Notes: generated by a model from the letters alone, not told the origin. Counted from the stretch's first letter, positions 43,338 through 52,083 are shown. The stretch: 64,000 nucleotides of DNA from JAPLDB01 sp038230515 (GCA_038230515.1 JBBRND010000001.1:1-64000), one strand, 5' to 3'. Program-made: numbers and translations.

Positions 43338-44282
43338 TCAATATTGCCTGATAAAGAATAGAGACACCGCAATAATAATCACCCACAGAGTTACTCCCTG
43401 TAGCATCGGTCGCGCGCCAACTTTTTTCATTGCTCCAATTGAAATTCCTGTGCCTATTAAATAAAGCGTAATGCAGAATCCGGTTTTGGCAACTGTTACA
43501 ATATCTGTAGTCAATTCACTAGGAAGTTTCAGGTAACTGTTCATTACAGATGCAATCACAAAAAACAAAATGAACCATGGAAAATTCCATGTTGAATTTT
43601 TATTCTTGAAAATAATTGAAGTGAGTATTACTACCGGAATGATCCACAGAGCTCGCGCAAGTTTCACGGTGGTCGCAATCATCAGCGCATCGTTTCCGTA
43701 TTTTGATGCTGCGCCAACCACAGAACTTGTATCGTGAATTGCAATGGCGCTCCATATTCCAAACTGTTGTTGGCTCAAATTAAAGTAATGTCCGATTGGC
43801 GGAAAAATAAAAAGCGCAATTGCATTGAGAATAAAAACAGTTCCGATGGAAACGGAAACCTGGTTGTCATCTGCTTTCAACGACTGACTTACTGCTGCAA
43901 TGGCGCTGCCACCACAGATTGCAGTGCCGCATGAAATAAGGTGAGAAATCACGCGCTCCACTTTGAAAAACATTCCGAGTAGATAACCGATTCCCATTGC
44001 AAATGAAATGGTGAGGAGCGTAAATACAAAACCATCTCTGCCGGCTTCCATCACTTTTGTAAAATTCATTCCGAAGCCGAGACCGACAATGGAAATTTGA
44101 AGAAGATATTTTATGATCACCTTCGTTTGCTTCGGAAAAGGATTCGTGAAAACAATTCCAATGAATATTCCAAGCAACAACGCTATACTTGCACTGAAGA
44201 AAAAAACTATAACCAAAACAGGAAAAGCAAAAAATAAAAACTTTGCAAGCGGTTGGTTGTTTCTGATGGAAGAAAAATTCAT
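43338..44282 (-). CDS. YeiH-family (UPF0324) putative sulfate/sulfite exporter
   Basis: 314 residues with about ten membrane helices. The family signature GTAICGGSAIAAV and the paired IHDTSSVVGAASKYG segment are present, as in YeiH/PSE (putative sulfate exporter) transporters. It is divergent from a metallo-beta-lactamase-rhodanese gene; a role in removing sulfite or related oxyanions produced there is inferred. No ion-binding specificity can be read. Confidence 0.9.
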   Translation of the reverse strand: MNFSSIRNNQPLAKFLFFAFPVLVIVFFFSASIALLLGIFIGIVFTNPFPKQTKVIIKYLLQISIVGLGFGMNFTKVMEAGRDGFVFTLLTISFAMGIGYLLGMFFKVERVISHLISCGTAICGGSAIAAVSQSLKADDNQVSVSIGTVFILNAIALFIFPPIGHYFNLSQQQFGIWSAIAIHDTSSVVGAASKYGNDALMIATTVKLARALWIIPVVILTSIIFKNKNSTWNFPWFILFFVIASVMNSYLKLPSELTTDIVTVAKTGFCITLYLIGTGISIGAMKKVGARPMLQGVTLWVIIIAVSLFFIRQY

Positions 44283-44342
44283 GCGATCCGGGAATTGCTT
44301 TCTGATGCAGCAAAACTAAACTAAAACAGGTGATGGAAATCA

Positions 44343-44372
44343 TTGGTCAAAGAGGGTTTCTTAGTACCTTTG
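44343..44372 (+). promoter_or_regulatory. Promoter of the MBL-rhodanese gene (TTG-N19-TACCTTTG)
   Basis: TTG at 44343-44345, 19 bases, TACCTTTG at 44365-44372; transcription should begin about 67 bases before the ATG at 44445. Confidence 0.75.
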
Positions 44373-44444
44373 CAGGGAAATTGGTATTGATTTTCACAAT
44401 CCGAAATTTTTACACTCGAAGTTCCACATTAAATTTCAACCTTC

Positions 44445-45851
44445 ATGTACATTGATCAACTCTACACCAACTGCCTTGCTGAAGCAGCTTATTACGTAGA
44501 GAGCAATGGCGAAGCAGCCATCATTGATCCGATTCGTGAAACAGAACCCTATCTTGAACTTGCAAAGCAACGCGGAACAAAAATCAAATTCATTTTTGAA
44601 ACTCATTTTCATGCGGACTTTGTGAGCGGACACATTGATCTTGCAAAACAAACCGGTGCTGAAATTATTTATGGTCCTCTCGCAAGTACAGATTACAAAG
44701 TTCGCAACGTAAAAGACGGTGAAGAATTGAAAGTTGGCAATCTTACCATTCGCGCACTTCACACACCCGGGCACACGCCTGAATCAACCTGCTATTTATT
44801 GCTCGATGAAAGTTTTCAGGAGTACTGCATCTTCACAGGCGATACATTATTTGTGGGAGATGTTGGTCGCCCGGATTTGTTAGACGGAAAAATGACGAAG
44901 GAAGAACTCGCAGGAATGATGTACGATTCACTCAACAACAAAATCAAAAAACTTTCGGATAAAGTGATTGTATATCCGGCACACGGACCGGGTTCATCCT
45001 GCGGAAAAAGTTTAGGCCCTGAAAAGCAAAGCACCATTGGCATTCAGAAGAAAACAAATTATGCGCTTCAGGATAAAACCAAAGAAGAATTTATCAAAGA
45101 AGTAACCGAAGGATTGATTGCACCGCCTGCCTATTTTTTCAGCGATGCAATGATTAACAAGAAAGGATACGATGCAATTGACTCCGTGATGAAGAAAAAT
45201 CTAAAGGCGCTTTCTGTTGATAAATTTGAAAACGAAATAAGCAGAGGCGCTTTTATTCTCGACACAAGAATTCCTGACGAGTTTGAAAAAGGATTTGTAA
45301 AAAATTCCATCAATATTGGACTGAACGGAATGTTTGCCGTATGGGCAGGCACTGTTCTCAACATCAACATACCGATGGTTCTTGTTTGCGAAGTTGGCAA
45401 AGAAGAAGAAAGTGTGATGCGACTTGCACGTGTGGGTTATGAAAAAGTAAACGGCTATCTCGATGCGGGGTTCGATGCTTGGAAAAATGCAGGCAAGTCC
45501 GTTGAATTTATAGAGAGTATTGAACCCGTAGAATTTGCATCACGAGTAAATGCTGGAGGAAAAGTTTTAGACGTCCGCAAAATTTCTGAAACAGAAGCAG
45601 GACATGTAAAAGATGCAACTGTTATTCCCCTTGCTGATCTGAGAAATAATTTTGAATCTGTGAAACAGGACGAACCCGTAATGATTCATTGTGCGGGTGG
45701 TTATCGCTCCATGATTGCTGCATCACTCATGAAACGCGAAGGATACAACAACATCATCAACGTGCATGGGGGTTGGGGAAAAATAAAAGACACCAATGTG
45801 ACTGTTACCATGGGCGTGCCTTCTAATTTAGTTTCTGAGTCGTGGAAATAA
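44445..45851 (+). CDS. MBL-fold persulfide dioxygenase-rhodanese fusion (CstB-like)
   Basis: 468 residues. The N-terminal metallo-beta-lactamase domain (1-230) carries ETHFHADFVSGH, HTPGHTPES and FTGDTLFVGDVGRPD, the ETHE1/persulfide dioxygenase pattern with a 2-His-1-Asp iron site. Two rhodanese domains follow: in the first (about 255-355) the active-site loop reads VCEVGKEEES, cysteine kept but loop altered; the second (about 365-460) has the normal HCAGGYRS loop. This architecture matches CstB, which turns persulfides into thiosulfate. A thioredoxin gene overlaps its end, and a putative sulfite exporter is divergent from it. Confidence 0.9.
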   Translation: MYIDQLYTNCLAEAAYYVESNGEAAIIDPIRETEPYLELAKQRGTKIKFIFETHFHADFVSGHIDLAKQTGAEIIYGPLASTDYKVRNVKDGEELKVGNLTIRALHTPGHTPESTCYLLLDESFQEYCIFTGDTLFVGDVGRPDLLDGKMTKEELAGMMYDSLNNKIKKLSDKVIVYPAHGPGSSCGKSLGPEKQSTIGIQKKTNYALQDKTKEEFIKEVTEGLIAPPAYFFSDAMINKKGYDAIDSVMKKNLKALSVDKFENEISRGAFILDTRIPDEFEKGFVKNSINIGLNGMFAVWAGTVLNINIPMVLVCEVGKEEESVMRLARVGYEKVNGYLDAGFDAWKNAGKSVEFIESIEPVEFASRVNAGGKVLDVRKISETEAGHVKDATVIPLADLRNNFESVKQDEPVMIHCAGGYRSMIAASLMKREGYNNIINVHGGWGKIKDTNVTVTMGVPSNLVSESWK

Positions 45852-46177
45852 GCAGCAGTGATAGGAAGGAAGCAGCAACAAAGGTGAACTTTCGTCAACT
45901 TATTTCCTCTCATCCTTTTGTTCTCATAACCTATTCTGCCGAATGGTGCGAACCATGTAAATGGGCAGAGCCGATTCTTGAAGAAGTAATTTTAAACTTC
46001 AACGGCAAAATTATTCTTCACAAAATAGATATTGATGCTCAGCCCGCATTTGCGCAGGAGCAGCATGTGCTCAGCATACCTACACTTGCTCTTTTCAAAA
46101 ACGGAGAGGAGGTCTGGCGTATGCGTGGATTCGACACTTCGCAAAATTTGGTAAGGGTTTTTGAAAAATATATTTGA
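45842..46177 (+). CDS. Thioredoxin
   Basis: About 111 residues from a GTG start overlapping the MBL-rhodanese gene by ten bases; a GTG at 45881 is an alternative. The redox motif is WCEPC and the cis-Pro is in LSIPTLALFKNG. No signal peptide, so cytoplasmic. The overlap makes it a likely partner of the persulfide/rhodanese protein, for instance reducing its thiosulfate or persulfide intermediates. Confidence 0.92.
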   Translation: MEISSSDRKEAATKVNFRQLISSHPFVLITYSAEWCEPCKWAEPILEEVILNFNGKIILHKIDIDAQPAFAQEQHVLSIPTLALFKNGEEVWRMRGFDTSQNLVRVFEKYI

Positions 46178-46301
46178 CGTCTTACTCGAGGTTGATGCAG
46201 TTTTGGGGATGGTGTATCCTTAGGGTATTTGTAGCACTACTCATTTTCTTTGCAATTTTTATCCGAAAGCTAATAATTGCTTTACCCTTGTCGTTTAGGG
46301 G

Positions 46302-47735
46302 TTAAAAATAAAACTTGCAAACCAAAATTCCTGAGAGTACGCAAACCAAATCCACAAGCAGCATAATGCCGAGCGTGTACCGCGTTTCTTTTACATTTAC
46401 ACTGCCAAAGTAAAGCGCAATCACATAAAACGTTGTTTCAGCTGCACCTTGAAAAAGGCAGGAGAGCTGTCCCGTCAATCCATCCGGTCCGTAGGTTTTC
46501 ATTGCATCAAGCATGAATCCGCGAGAGCCTCCTGCGCTGAAAGGACGCATCAGCGCTACGGGTACCGCATCAATCACTTGCTTATCTACATGAAAAAGGT
46601 TGAGCACAGAACTGAGCCCACCCATTACAATACTCATCAAACCTGAATTGCGAAAAATACTAAGTGCAACAAGCATTGCAATCATATAAGGAAGTACGCG
46701 CACTCCGGTTGTGAAACCATCTTTAGCTCCCGTAACAAATGAATCAAAAATATTCGTTTGATTTTTTCTGAAAATCTTTTCATGAATGATACAATACACA
46801 ACAATGATCAGAATGATAAAGAGGAGCACTGCATTGCTGAGGTTTCCCGTGAAATGAATTTTACTGATTCCATTCAGGTGGTTAATGTAAAATAAGAGAA
46901 AACCGATGATCCCGCTGATAATTGTTACAAAACCAATGACAGCAAGATTGAGAAGATTGATGCGTTGTTTGATGCTCACGAAAATCAATGCTGCAAGTGT
47001 GCCGATAAAAGAAGTGATGATGCAGGGCAACATGATGTCAGCAGGGTTGCTTGCGTTTTGCGCTGCACGATAGCCGATGATAGAAGTTGGAATCAACGTA
47101 AGTCCTGCTGCATGAAGACATAGAAACATGATCTGGCTATTCGATGCGCGGTCTTTATCGGTGTTGACAGCTTGCATACTTTCCATGGCTTTTAGTCCGA
47201 AAGGAGTTGCCGCGTTATCAAGCCCTAGAAAGTTGGCTGCAAAGTTCATCGTCATAAAACCATACGCAGGATGACCGGAAGGAAGTTCGGGAAATATTTT
47301 TGCAAAGAGCGGAGTAAGAATCCGAGCAAGTTTACTGATCGCATTGGAGTCATTGAGAAGATGAAGCAGTCCGCAGAAAAAAGTTAAGTAGCCGATGAGC
47401 GGAAGCCAGATGTCCATAATCGTGTTTTTGCACGTCATAAAAATTCCATCGGCTGCCTGCTTGCCAACAAATACTTCGACTACTCCTTTGTCAGAGAGGT
47501 GATAAGTCGTATCGTCTTGCTGAAAGCCTACAGCTTTATTTATAAGTATGTTTGAAAAAAGCGCTGAATCCTTCTGTTGAAATTCTGAAGCGGGATATTC
47601 TCCAATTACACAAGGATCGTTCTGAGAACTGTTCACTACATTTCCAATAGTATAGGTGCGACCGGAGAAGAGCAGAAAAAAAATATACAAGAGGCTTCCC
47701 GCAATAATGAAAGACCAGAATCTACTTAGTGCCAT
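46302..47735 (-). CDS. SpmA-SpmB fusion, nucleoside-recognition-domain membrane protein
   Basis: About 477 residues. Two nucleoside recognition (Gate) domains, as in spore maturation proteins A and B, are joined: GFMTMNFAANFLGLDNAATPFGLKAMESMQ in the first and VRVLPYMIAMLVALSIFRNSGLM ... PVALMRPFSAGGSRGFM in the second. About ten membrane helices. In Bacteroidota the fused form is usual and unrelated to sporulation; it is presumed to move a nucleoside-like or other small solute. An ATG at 47798 would add 21 residues that do not fit the family, so 47735 is preferred. Confidence 0.87.
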   Translation of the reverse strand: MALSRFWSFIIAGSLLYIFFLLFSGRTYTIGNVVNSSQNDPCVIGEYPASEFQQKDSALFSNILINKAVGFQQDDTTYHLSDKGVVEVFVGKQAADGIFMTCKNTIMDIWLPLIGYLTFFCGLLHLLNDSNAISKLARILTPLFAKIFPELPSGHPAYGFMTMNFAANFLGLDNAATPFGLKAMESMQAVNTDKDRASNSQIMFLCLHAAGLTLIPTSIIGYRAAQNASNPADIMLPCIITSFIGTLAALIFVSIKQRINLLNLAVIGFVTIISGIIGFLLFYINHLNGISKIHFTGNLSNAVLLFIILIIVVYCIIHEKIFRKNQTNIFDSFVTGAKDGFTTGVRVLPYMIAMLVALSIFRNSGLMSIVMGGLSSVLNLFHVDKQVIDAVPVALMRPFSAGGSRGFMLDAMKTYGPDGLTGQLSCLFQGAAETTFYVIALYFGSVNVKETRYTLGIMLLVDLVCVLSGILVCKFYF

Positions 47736-47828
47736 TTCAAAAATAATTGAAGACAAAGAAAGGAATTCGGAAGTGTAGGTAGCAGCATACGTATCCATAT
47801 TTGTGAACGGATAAAATTGAAAAAGAAA

Positions 47829-47854
47829 AAGCTGCCGGTTTTAAACGACAGCTT
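47829..47854 (-). terminator. Terminator of tRNA-Met
   Basis: On the minus strand AAGCTGTCG pairs with CGGCAGCTT (one G-T pair) around an 8-base loop, followed by TTTCTTTTTC. Confidence 0.8.
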
Positions 47855-47860
47855 AAGGAG

Positions 47861-47934
47861 TGGGCCTACTTGGGCTCGAACCAAGGACCCACAGATTATG
47901 AGTCTGTTGCTCTAACCAACTGAGCTATAGGCCC
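47861..47934 (-). tRNA. tRNA with CAT anticodon (elongator tRNA-Met type)
   Basis: 74-base cloverleaf on the minus strand: acceptor GGGCCTA/TAGGCCC with discriminator A, D arm AGCTCAGTTGGTTAGAGC, anticodon arm CAGACT-CAT-AATCTG, and T arm CTTGG-TTCGAGC-CCAAG. The first acceptor pair is G-C, so it is not initiator tRNA. A tRNA-Ile with modified CAT cannot be fully excluded by eye. Confidence 0.93.
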
Positions 47935-47953
47935 TGCTTTTTCAAGCGAGGCG

Positions 47954-47984
47954 CGAAAGTATAACTTTGGCCGAAACATTTCAA
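47954..47984 (-). promoter_or_regulatory. Promoter of tRNA-Met
   Basis: Minus-strand TTG (47982-47984), 20 bases, TACTTTCG (47954-47961), one base from the -7 consensus, 20 bases before the mature 5' end. Confidence 0.6.
47962..47969 (+). promoter_or_regulatory. -7 promoter element of the HAD hydrolase gene
   Basis: TAACTTTG, exact TAnnTTTG, 20 bases before the ATG at 47990; it abuts the opposed tRNA-Met -7 element, so the two promoters share the same ground. Confidence 0.55.
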
Positions 47985-47989
47985 GACAA

Positions 47990-48601
47990 ATGATTGCCTT
48001 CAAAAACATTATTTTCGATTTCGGTGGGATCATCATCCGGATTGACCACAATCGAATCGCAGAAGCATTTAAAAATTTCGGATTGAAGAATTTTGATCAT
48101 CTCTATTCCAAAGCTCATCAAAGTAATTTGTTTGATGATTTTGAAAAGGGAATTATTTCTCCGGAACAATTCCGAAACGAATTGCGGGAAGTTTCAGGAA
48201 TGAATTTATCTGACGATCAAATTGACAATTCATGGAATGCAATCCTCCTCGAACTTCCTAATGAGAATATTGATTTGCTAATGCGACTTAAACAATCGCA
48301 CCGCATTTTCCTTCTGAGCAACACAAATTCGATTCATGAAAAAGCGTTCACTGAAATGATCATCCGTGACTTTGGAAAAAATATTCTTGAAGAAGTATTT
48401 GAAAAAGTTTATTTCTCTCATCACCTACACATGCGCAAGCCGGATGCTGAAATTTTTCTTCACGTATCAAAAGAAAACAATTTACTTCCTGAAGAAACTC
48501 TTTTTGTTGACGACTCCCCTCAGCACATTAAAGGAGCAACGAAAGTTGGGTTGAATACTCTGTTAGTGGAAAAAGGAAAAATGATTGCAGATTATTTTTG
48601 A
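47990..48601 (+). CDS. HAD-IA family hydrolase
   Basis: 203 residues. Motif I is IIFDFGGIII; here the second acid of DxD is replaced by Gly, as in the YihX-like phosphatase branch. Motif II is LLSNTN, motif III Lys is in RKPDAEIF, and motif IV is FVDDSPQHIKGA. Cytoplasmic phosphatase of unknown substrate; alpha-glucose-1-phosphate phosphatase-like by pattern. Confidence 0.92.
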   Translation: MIAFKNIIFDFGGIIIRIDHNRIAEAFKNFGLKNFDHLYSKAHQSNLFDDFEKGIISPEQFRNELREVSGMNLSDDQIDNSWNAILLELPNENIDLLMRLKQSHRIFLLSNTNSIHEKAFTEMIIRDFGKNILEEVFEKVYFSHHLHMRKPDAEIFLHVSKENNLLPEETLFVDDSPQHIKGATKVGLNTLLVEKGKMIADYF

Positions 48602-48619
48602 ATCTGATTTAATCAGAGC

Positions 48620-49228
48620 TCAAATACTCAGTACAAAATACTCACAGAAGAATCCCACAAAAAATCCAGCGTACAATTGTAAAGACCGGTGCGCACCCAC
48701 GCTCAACCGTGCAGTGCCGATAAGTCCTGCGACCAAAAGAGAAATTAAAATCGGAATGTGGAGATCAACCAATAAGAAAGATGACATTCCGAAAAGCATT
48801 CCTGAAATACCTCCAATGCCAATCATGTGAATGCTGATTTTCCATTTCAAATTAATGATAACAGCCAGCACGACAGAAGCCGCAGCGCCAAGCAACAGCA
48901 ACGAAAATATTTTCGGCAGCGCAATCTGACGGAGCAGATAATACGCAATCATCATCAGCACCGTGTTGCAGATGAAAGGAACAATGCGTTCCTCACGCTT
49001 GTCCATGTTAAAGGATTTTATCAACCCCTTTCTCAGAAGTAACCATGAAATGGTGACAGGCATAAGAAGTGTGTTGAAAATTACAATCGAGTAAAGCGCC
49101 ACCTTCGCACTGGTGCTCGTTGTGTAATCAAGATAAGGGTTAAGTTGAAAGATTAGGAACAATGCATACGTAGGCATCAGCACAGGATGCAGAATAATGG
49201 ACAATACTTTTGCTGTACGATAATTCAT
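48620..49228 (-). CDS. PAP2-like integral membrane protein with altered active site
   Basis: 202 residues and about six membrane helices. The pattern KREERIVPF, then SIHMIGIGG, then ARLSVGAHRSLQLYAGFFVG follows the three PAP2 phosphatase motifs (K-x-x-x-x-x-x-RP, PSGH, SR-x5-H-x3-D), but PSGH reads SIHM and the final Asp is Gln. Bacteroidota carry many such PAP2-like proteins of unknown role; enzymatic activity is doubtful. Convergent with the HAD gene. Confidence 0.8.
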   Translation of the reverse strand: MNYRTAKVLSIILHPVLMPTYALFLIFQLNPYLDYTTSTSAKVALYSIVIFNTLLMPVTISWLLLRKGLIKSFNMDKREERIVPFICNTVLMMIAYYLLRQIALPKIFSLLLLGAAASVVLAVIINLKWKISIHMIGIGGISGMLFGMSSFLLVDLHIPILISLLVAGLIGTARLSVGAHRSLQLYAGFFVGFFCEYFVLSI

Positions 49229-49340
49229 TTGCAGGAAGAATTACACTCAAAAAATTTCATGCGTAAAGGTGTGTTCAGTTTGAAAAAAAATTTTTGGGGG
49301 GCGCAATTTTCAAATCAGATACAAGGTTACTGAAAAGTTT

Positions 49341-50810
49341 TTAAAGTCCCTTTCGCATACGCGCTACTGGGATGTCGAGCATTTCGCGATACTTCGCTAC
49401 TGTTCGTCTTGCGATGTTATATCCCTTTTCTTTCAGAATTTTTGCCAGTGCTTCATCCGTAAGCGGATCGCTTTTGTCTTCGGCACCAATGCAGTCAGCA
49501 AGAATCTGTTTCACTTCCTTGCTCGAGACCTCTTCTCCACTTTCAGTCTGCAATCCTTCAGAGAAAAATGTTTTCAGAAGGTACGTTCCGAAATGCGTTT
49601 GCACATACTTGCTGTTCGCCACGCGCGATACGGTTGAAATATCCATCCCTATTCTTTCAGCAATATCGCGAAGCACCATCTTTTTCAGCTTGCGCTGATC
49701 GCCTTCAAGGAAAAATTCATACTGGTAATCCATAATCGTCTTCATCACCTCAAACAAGGTATGCTGCCGTTGCTTGATGGCATCAATAAACCATTTAGCA
49801 GAATCAAGCTTTTGTTTCACGAACGTAATCGCCAGCTTGCTATCTTTCGATTTTTTATCCTTGCTGTAATGTTCCAGCATCTCTTTATAATCGCGGCTCA
49901 CCTTCAGTTCAGGTGCATTGCGCGAGTTCAGCGTAAGCTCTAGCCTGCCGTCAGTATTTGTTATTTGAAAATCAGGAATAATATGTTGCGCACTGCGCTG
50001 CCCTTCATAAGCCGTATTGCCGGGACGAGGATTCAATTTCAATATTTCCTGTATAGCGCCTTTCAGTTCTTCATCGCTTATCTTCAGCGATTCTTTTATT
50101 TTATCATAATGCTTTCTGGAAAATTCATCCATGTATTCTTCCAATATTTTCCATGCGAGCTGAACGGATTCCTTGTTCGCATGTTTGCGGTCGAGTTGAA
50201 GCATTAAACATTCCTGAAGTGTGCGCGCACCGATGCCTGCTGGTTCCAGCATTTGTATTTTTTCAAGCACATCAAGCAAGTCCTGCTCAGAGGCAGAAAC
50301 GTTTTGTGCAAAAGCAAGATCATCAACAATCGCACTCAATTCTCTACGTAAATATCCATCGTCATCCAAACTGCCGAGCAACTGTTCTGCGATATGATAT
50401 TCAGTATCGTTAAGTTCAAGTTGATATAGCTGGGAGAGCAACTGATCCTGAAAATTTGCCGCATTACTGATGGGCGCTTCCCTGCGCTCATCGTCAGGAG
50501 AAGAATTATTGCCAGCCGTTTTGTAATCTGCCACCATGTTTTCGTCAAGGTATTCATCAATGCTGATGTCCTCCTCACGCTCACCTACCTCCTCATCATC
50601 TTGCTGATTTTCAACTTGCTCGTTGTCATCGGTATTGTATTTTTCTTCCTCTTCAGCACCCTCTTCAAGTGCAGGGTTTTCCTGCATCTCTTCTTTGATA
50701 CGCTGTTCGAGATTCGCTACCGGAATCTGCAGCATCTTCATAAATTGAATTTGCTGTGGCGAAAGTTTTTGCTGTTGCCGTAAGTATAAGCCCTGCTTTA
50801 ATCCACTCAT
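49341..50810 (-). CDS. rpoN: RNA polymerase sigma-54 factor
   Basis: 489 residues. Region I is glutamine-rich (LRQQQKLSPQQIQFMKMLQIPVANLEQRI), the acidic region II is EEGAEEEEKYNTDDNEQ..., the core-binding domain and HTH (IGMDISTVSRVANSKYV) follow, and the RpoN box near the C terminus is ARRTVAKYREML, recognising the -24 element. Sigma-54 promoters need an enhancer-binding ATPase; none is in this window. The type VI island begins on the other side of its 5' region. Confidence 0.96.
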   Translation of the reverse strand: MSGLKQGLYLRQQQKLSPQQIQFMKMLQIPVANLEQRIKEEMQENPALEEGAEEEEKYNTDDNEQVENQQDDEEVGEREEDISIDEYLDENMVADYKTAGNNSSPDDERREAPISNAANFQDQLLSQLYQLELNDTEYHIAEQLLGSLDDDGYLRRELSAIVDDLAFAQNVSASEQDLLDVLEKIQMLEPAGIGARTLQECLMLQLDRKHANKESVQLAWKILEEYMDEFSRKHYDKIKESLKISDEELKGAIQEILKLNPRPGNTAYEGQRSAQHIIPDFQITNTDGRLELTLNSRNAPELKVSRDYKEMLEHYSKDKKSKDSKLAITFVKQKLDSAKWFIDAIKQRQHTLFEVMKTIMDYQYEFFLEGDQRKLKKMVLRDIAERIGMDISTVSRVANSKYVQTHFGTYLLKTFFSEGLQTESGEEVSSKEVKQILADCIGAEDKSDPLTDEALAKILKEKGYNIARRTVAKYREMLDIPVARMRKGL

Positions 50811-50880
50811 AAAAAATTTGTCGTGCTTTTTCTCTTACCAATCAATGAATCCATGGCCATTTTTGCGGAAATGCACGGAG

Positions 50881-50888
50881 CAAAAGTA
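50881..50888 (-). promoter_or_regulatory. -7 promoter element of rpoN
   Basis: Minus-strand TACTTTTG, exact TAnnTTTG, about 70 bases upstream of the ATG at 50810. Confidence 0.5.
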
Positions 50889-50979
50889 AACAGAAATGTT
50901 GTTGCTCGACTTATAAATACATGCTATTAACTTTTATTAATGTGTGTGTAAGATTTTGGTTAAATTGTAGTGGCTTGAG

Positions 50980-51189
50980 ATTGAAATGCGGAAGATGGAG
51001 ATGCGTTTTCTCAACTTGGAGATGCACGTTCTCGACTCGGATCATGACATTCTTTCAACGGAGACGCGTATTCTCAACTCGGAGTATGACATTCTTACAA
51101 TGGAGATGCGTGTTTTCAACCTGGAGCATGACATGCTTTCAGTTGAGGGGCGTGTTCCCGACTCGGAGAGTGACATGCTGTCAATGGAG
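50980..51189. repeat. 21-bp imperfect tandem repeat array 3 (10 units)
   Basis: Units of the type CATGACATTCTTTCAACGGAG encode alternating heptads MRFLNLE/MHVLDSD/HDILSTE/TRILNSE. Same 21-base period as arrays 1 and 2, again with a unit sequence of its own. It lies between rpoN and hcp, about 420 bases before hcp. Confidence 0.85.
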
Positions 51190-51252
51190 GGGCGTGTGAT
51201 TTATGTAATTGCCTCTATTCCAACCAATTTTCCAAGGGAGAAGGTGAAATAG
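50986..51252 (+). CDS. Possible heptad-repeat small protein, array 3
   Basis: 88 codons: nine to ten heptads with a hydrophobic residue at positions 3-4 and Glu or Asp at position 7 (consensus x-R/D-I/V-L-x-x-E), then a non-repeat end VIYVIASIPTNFPREKVK. Of the three arrays this heptad pattern is the most coiled-coil-like. A second plus-strand frame is also open across the array, so translation is uncertain. Confidence 0.35.
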   Translation: MRKMEMRFLNLEMHVLDSDHDILSTETRILNSEYDILTMEMRVFNLEHDMLSVEGRVPDSESDMLSMEGRVIYVIASIPTNFPREKVK

Positions 51253-51608
51253 TCGGTGTTTTTGAGTGAAAATGAATGTAAGATTTGGGGGGAGATTTTT
51301 TGAAATTTCTTCAACCAACGAATAGCGAATTGATTTCGAATTTATGAATGAAGAAAAAAAAATATGGACGCGCAACTTTTAGGCAGGTAAGTTATTGGTG
51401 TGGAAATTATCTTGGGGGTTCGTACTGATATTCGTGAGGGGGTGAAGAAATAGGCATGAGTCTTAAATATACATTTTACATCCCCAGACTGCTAACTATC
51501 AACTGCACGCTACCAATTACTCATTCTCTATTTACATCTCTTCTCATTTACTGTTTCTTTGCGCTATAAATAGAAGTTAAAATTTAATCTTTAAAAAACA
51601 AAAGTAAA
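51253..51608. other. Intergenic region upstream of hcp
   Basis: No gene is seen. The region ends with an AT-rich leader; TTTCTTTG near 51563-51570 is one base from a -7 element and could drive hcp. No clear sigma-54 site (GG-N10-GC) was found despite the adjacent rpoN. Confidence 0.5.
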
Positions 51609-52007
51609 ATGGCATTCAAATCAACCTTATCAATTGACGGTGGCGATGAGATTAATCTCCTCCACTGTAGTTACTCCCTTCGCAGAGATACTGATGCAAG
51701 CGGACGCCCATCATCGGTACTTTATGGGGGTACCATTCAGTGCGAAGTAGAAGCTACTGAAGACAACAGCATTCTGGAATGGATGGCTGATCCACATAAA
51801 GTGAAAAATGGGAAAGTTACTTTTTACAAACGCAGTGATGTTGCCGCGCTAAAAACGCTTGAATTCGAAGAGGCGTACATTATTCAGTTCAGCGAGAGTA
51901 TTGACACGGTTGGCAGCAACCCCATGACTACTCACTTCGTGATTTCTGCAAAGAAGATCAAGATGGGTACCGCTGAGCATGAGAACCCTTGGCCTGCTAA
52001 TACTTAA
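51609..52007 (+). CDS. tssD: Type VI secretion Hcp/TssD-type tube protein
   Basis: 132 residues, matching the small all-beta TssD family of the Bacteroidota type VI system (T6SSiii): MAFKSTLSIDGGDEINLLHCSYSLRRDTDASGRPSS, GTIQCEVEATEDNSILEWM, and C-terminal ISAKKIKMGTAEHENPWP. Hcp rings form the inner tube ejected by sheath contraction and may carry small effectors. It heads the island; a strong terminator hairpin after it would let it be made in excess over the spike proteins, as tube subunits are needed in large number. Confidence 0.92.
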   Translation: MAFKSTLSIDGGDEINLLHCSYSLRRDTDASGRPSSVLYGGTIQCEVEATEDNSILEWMADPHKVKNGKVTFYKRSDVAALKTLEFEEAYIIQFSESIDTVGSNPMTTHFVISAKKIKMGTAEHENPWPANT

Positions 52008-52045
52008 TACTCTCAGTCCCCTCTAAATGTAAATTGCTAAATTGC

Positions 52046-52083
52046 GGGCGCTGTGTATCCCCAACTGCACAGCGCCCCTTTTT
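52046..52083 (+). terminator. Terminator or attenuator between hcp and vgrG1
   Basis: GGGCGCTGTG and CACAGCGCCC form a perfect 10-base GC-rich stem with a 12-base loop, followed by CTTTTT. vgrG1 starts 25 bases later on the same strand, so partial read-through is likely. Confidence 0.85.

Noticed and set aside
13596..51189. 21-bp arrays as CRISPR
   Set aside because: Units are contiguous and imperfect with no unique spacers of constant length, and no cas genes are in the window.
51253..51608. Sigma-54 promoter for hcp, given the adjacent rpoN
   Set aside because: No GG-N10-GC element of the TGGCAC-N5-TTGC type was found by eye in this stretch.
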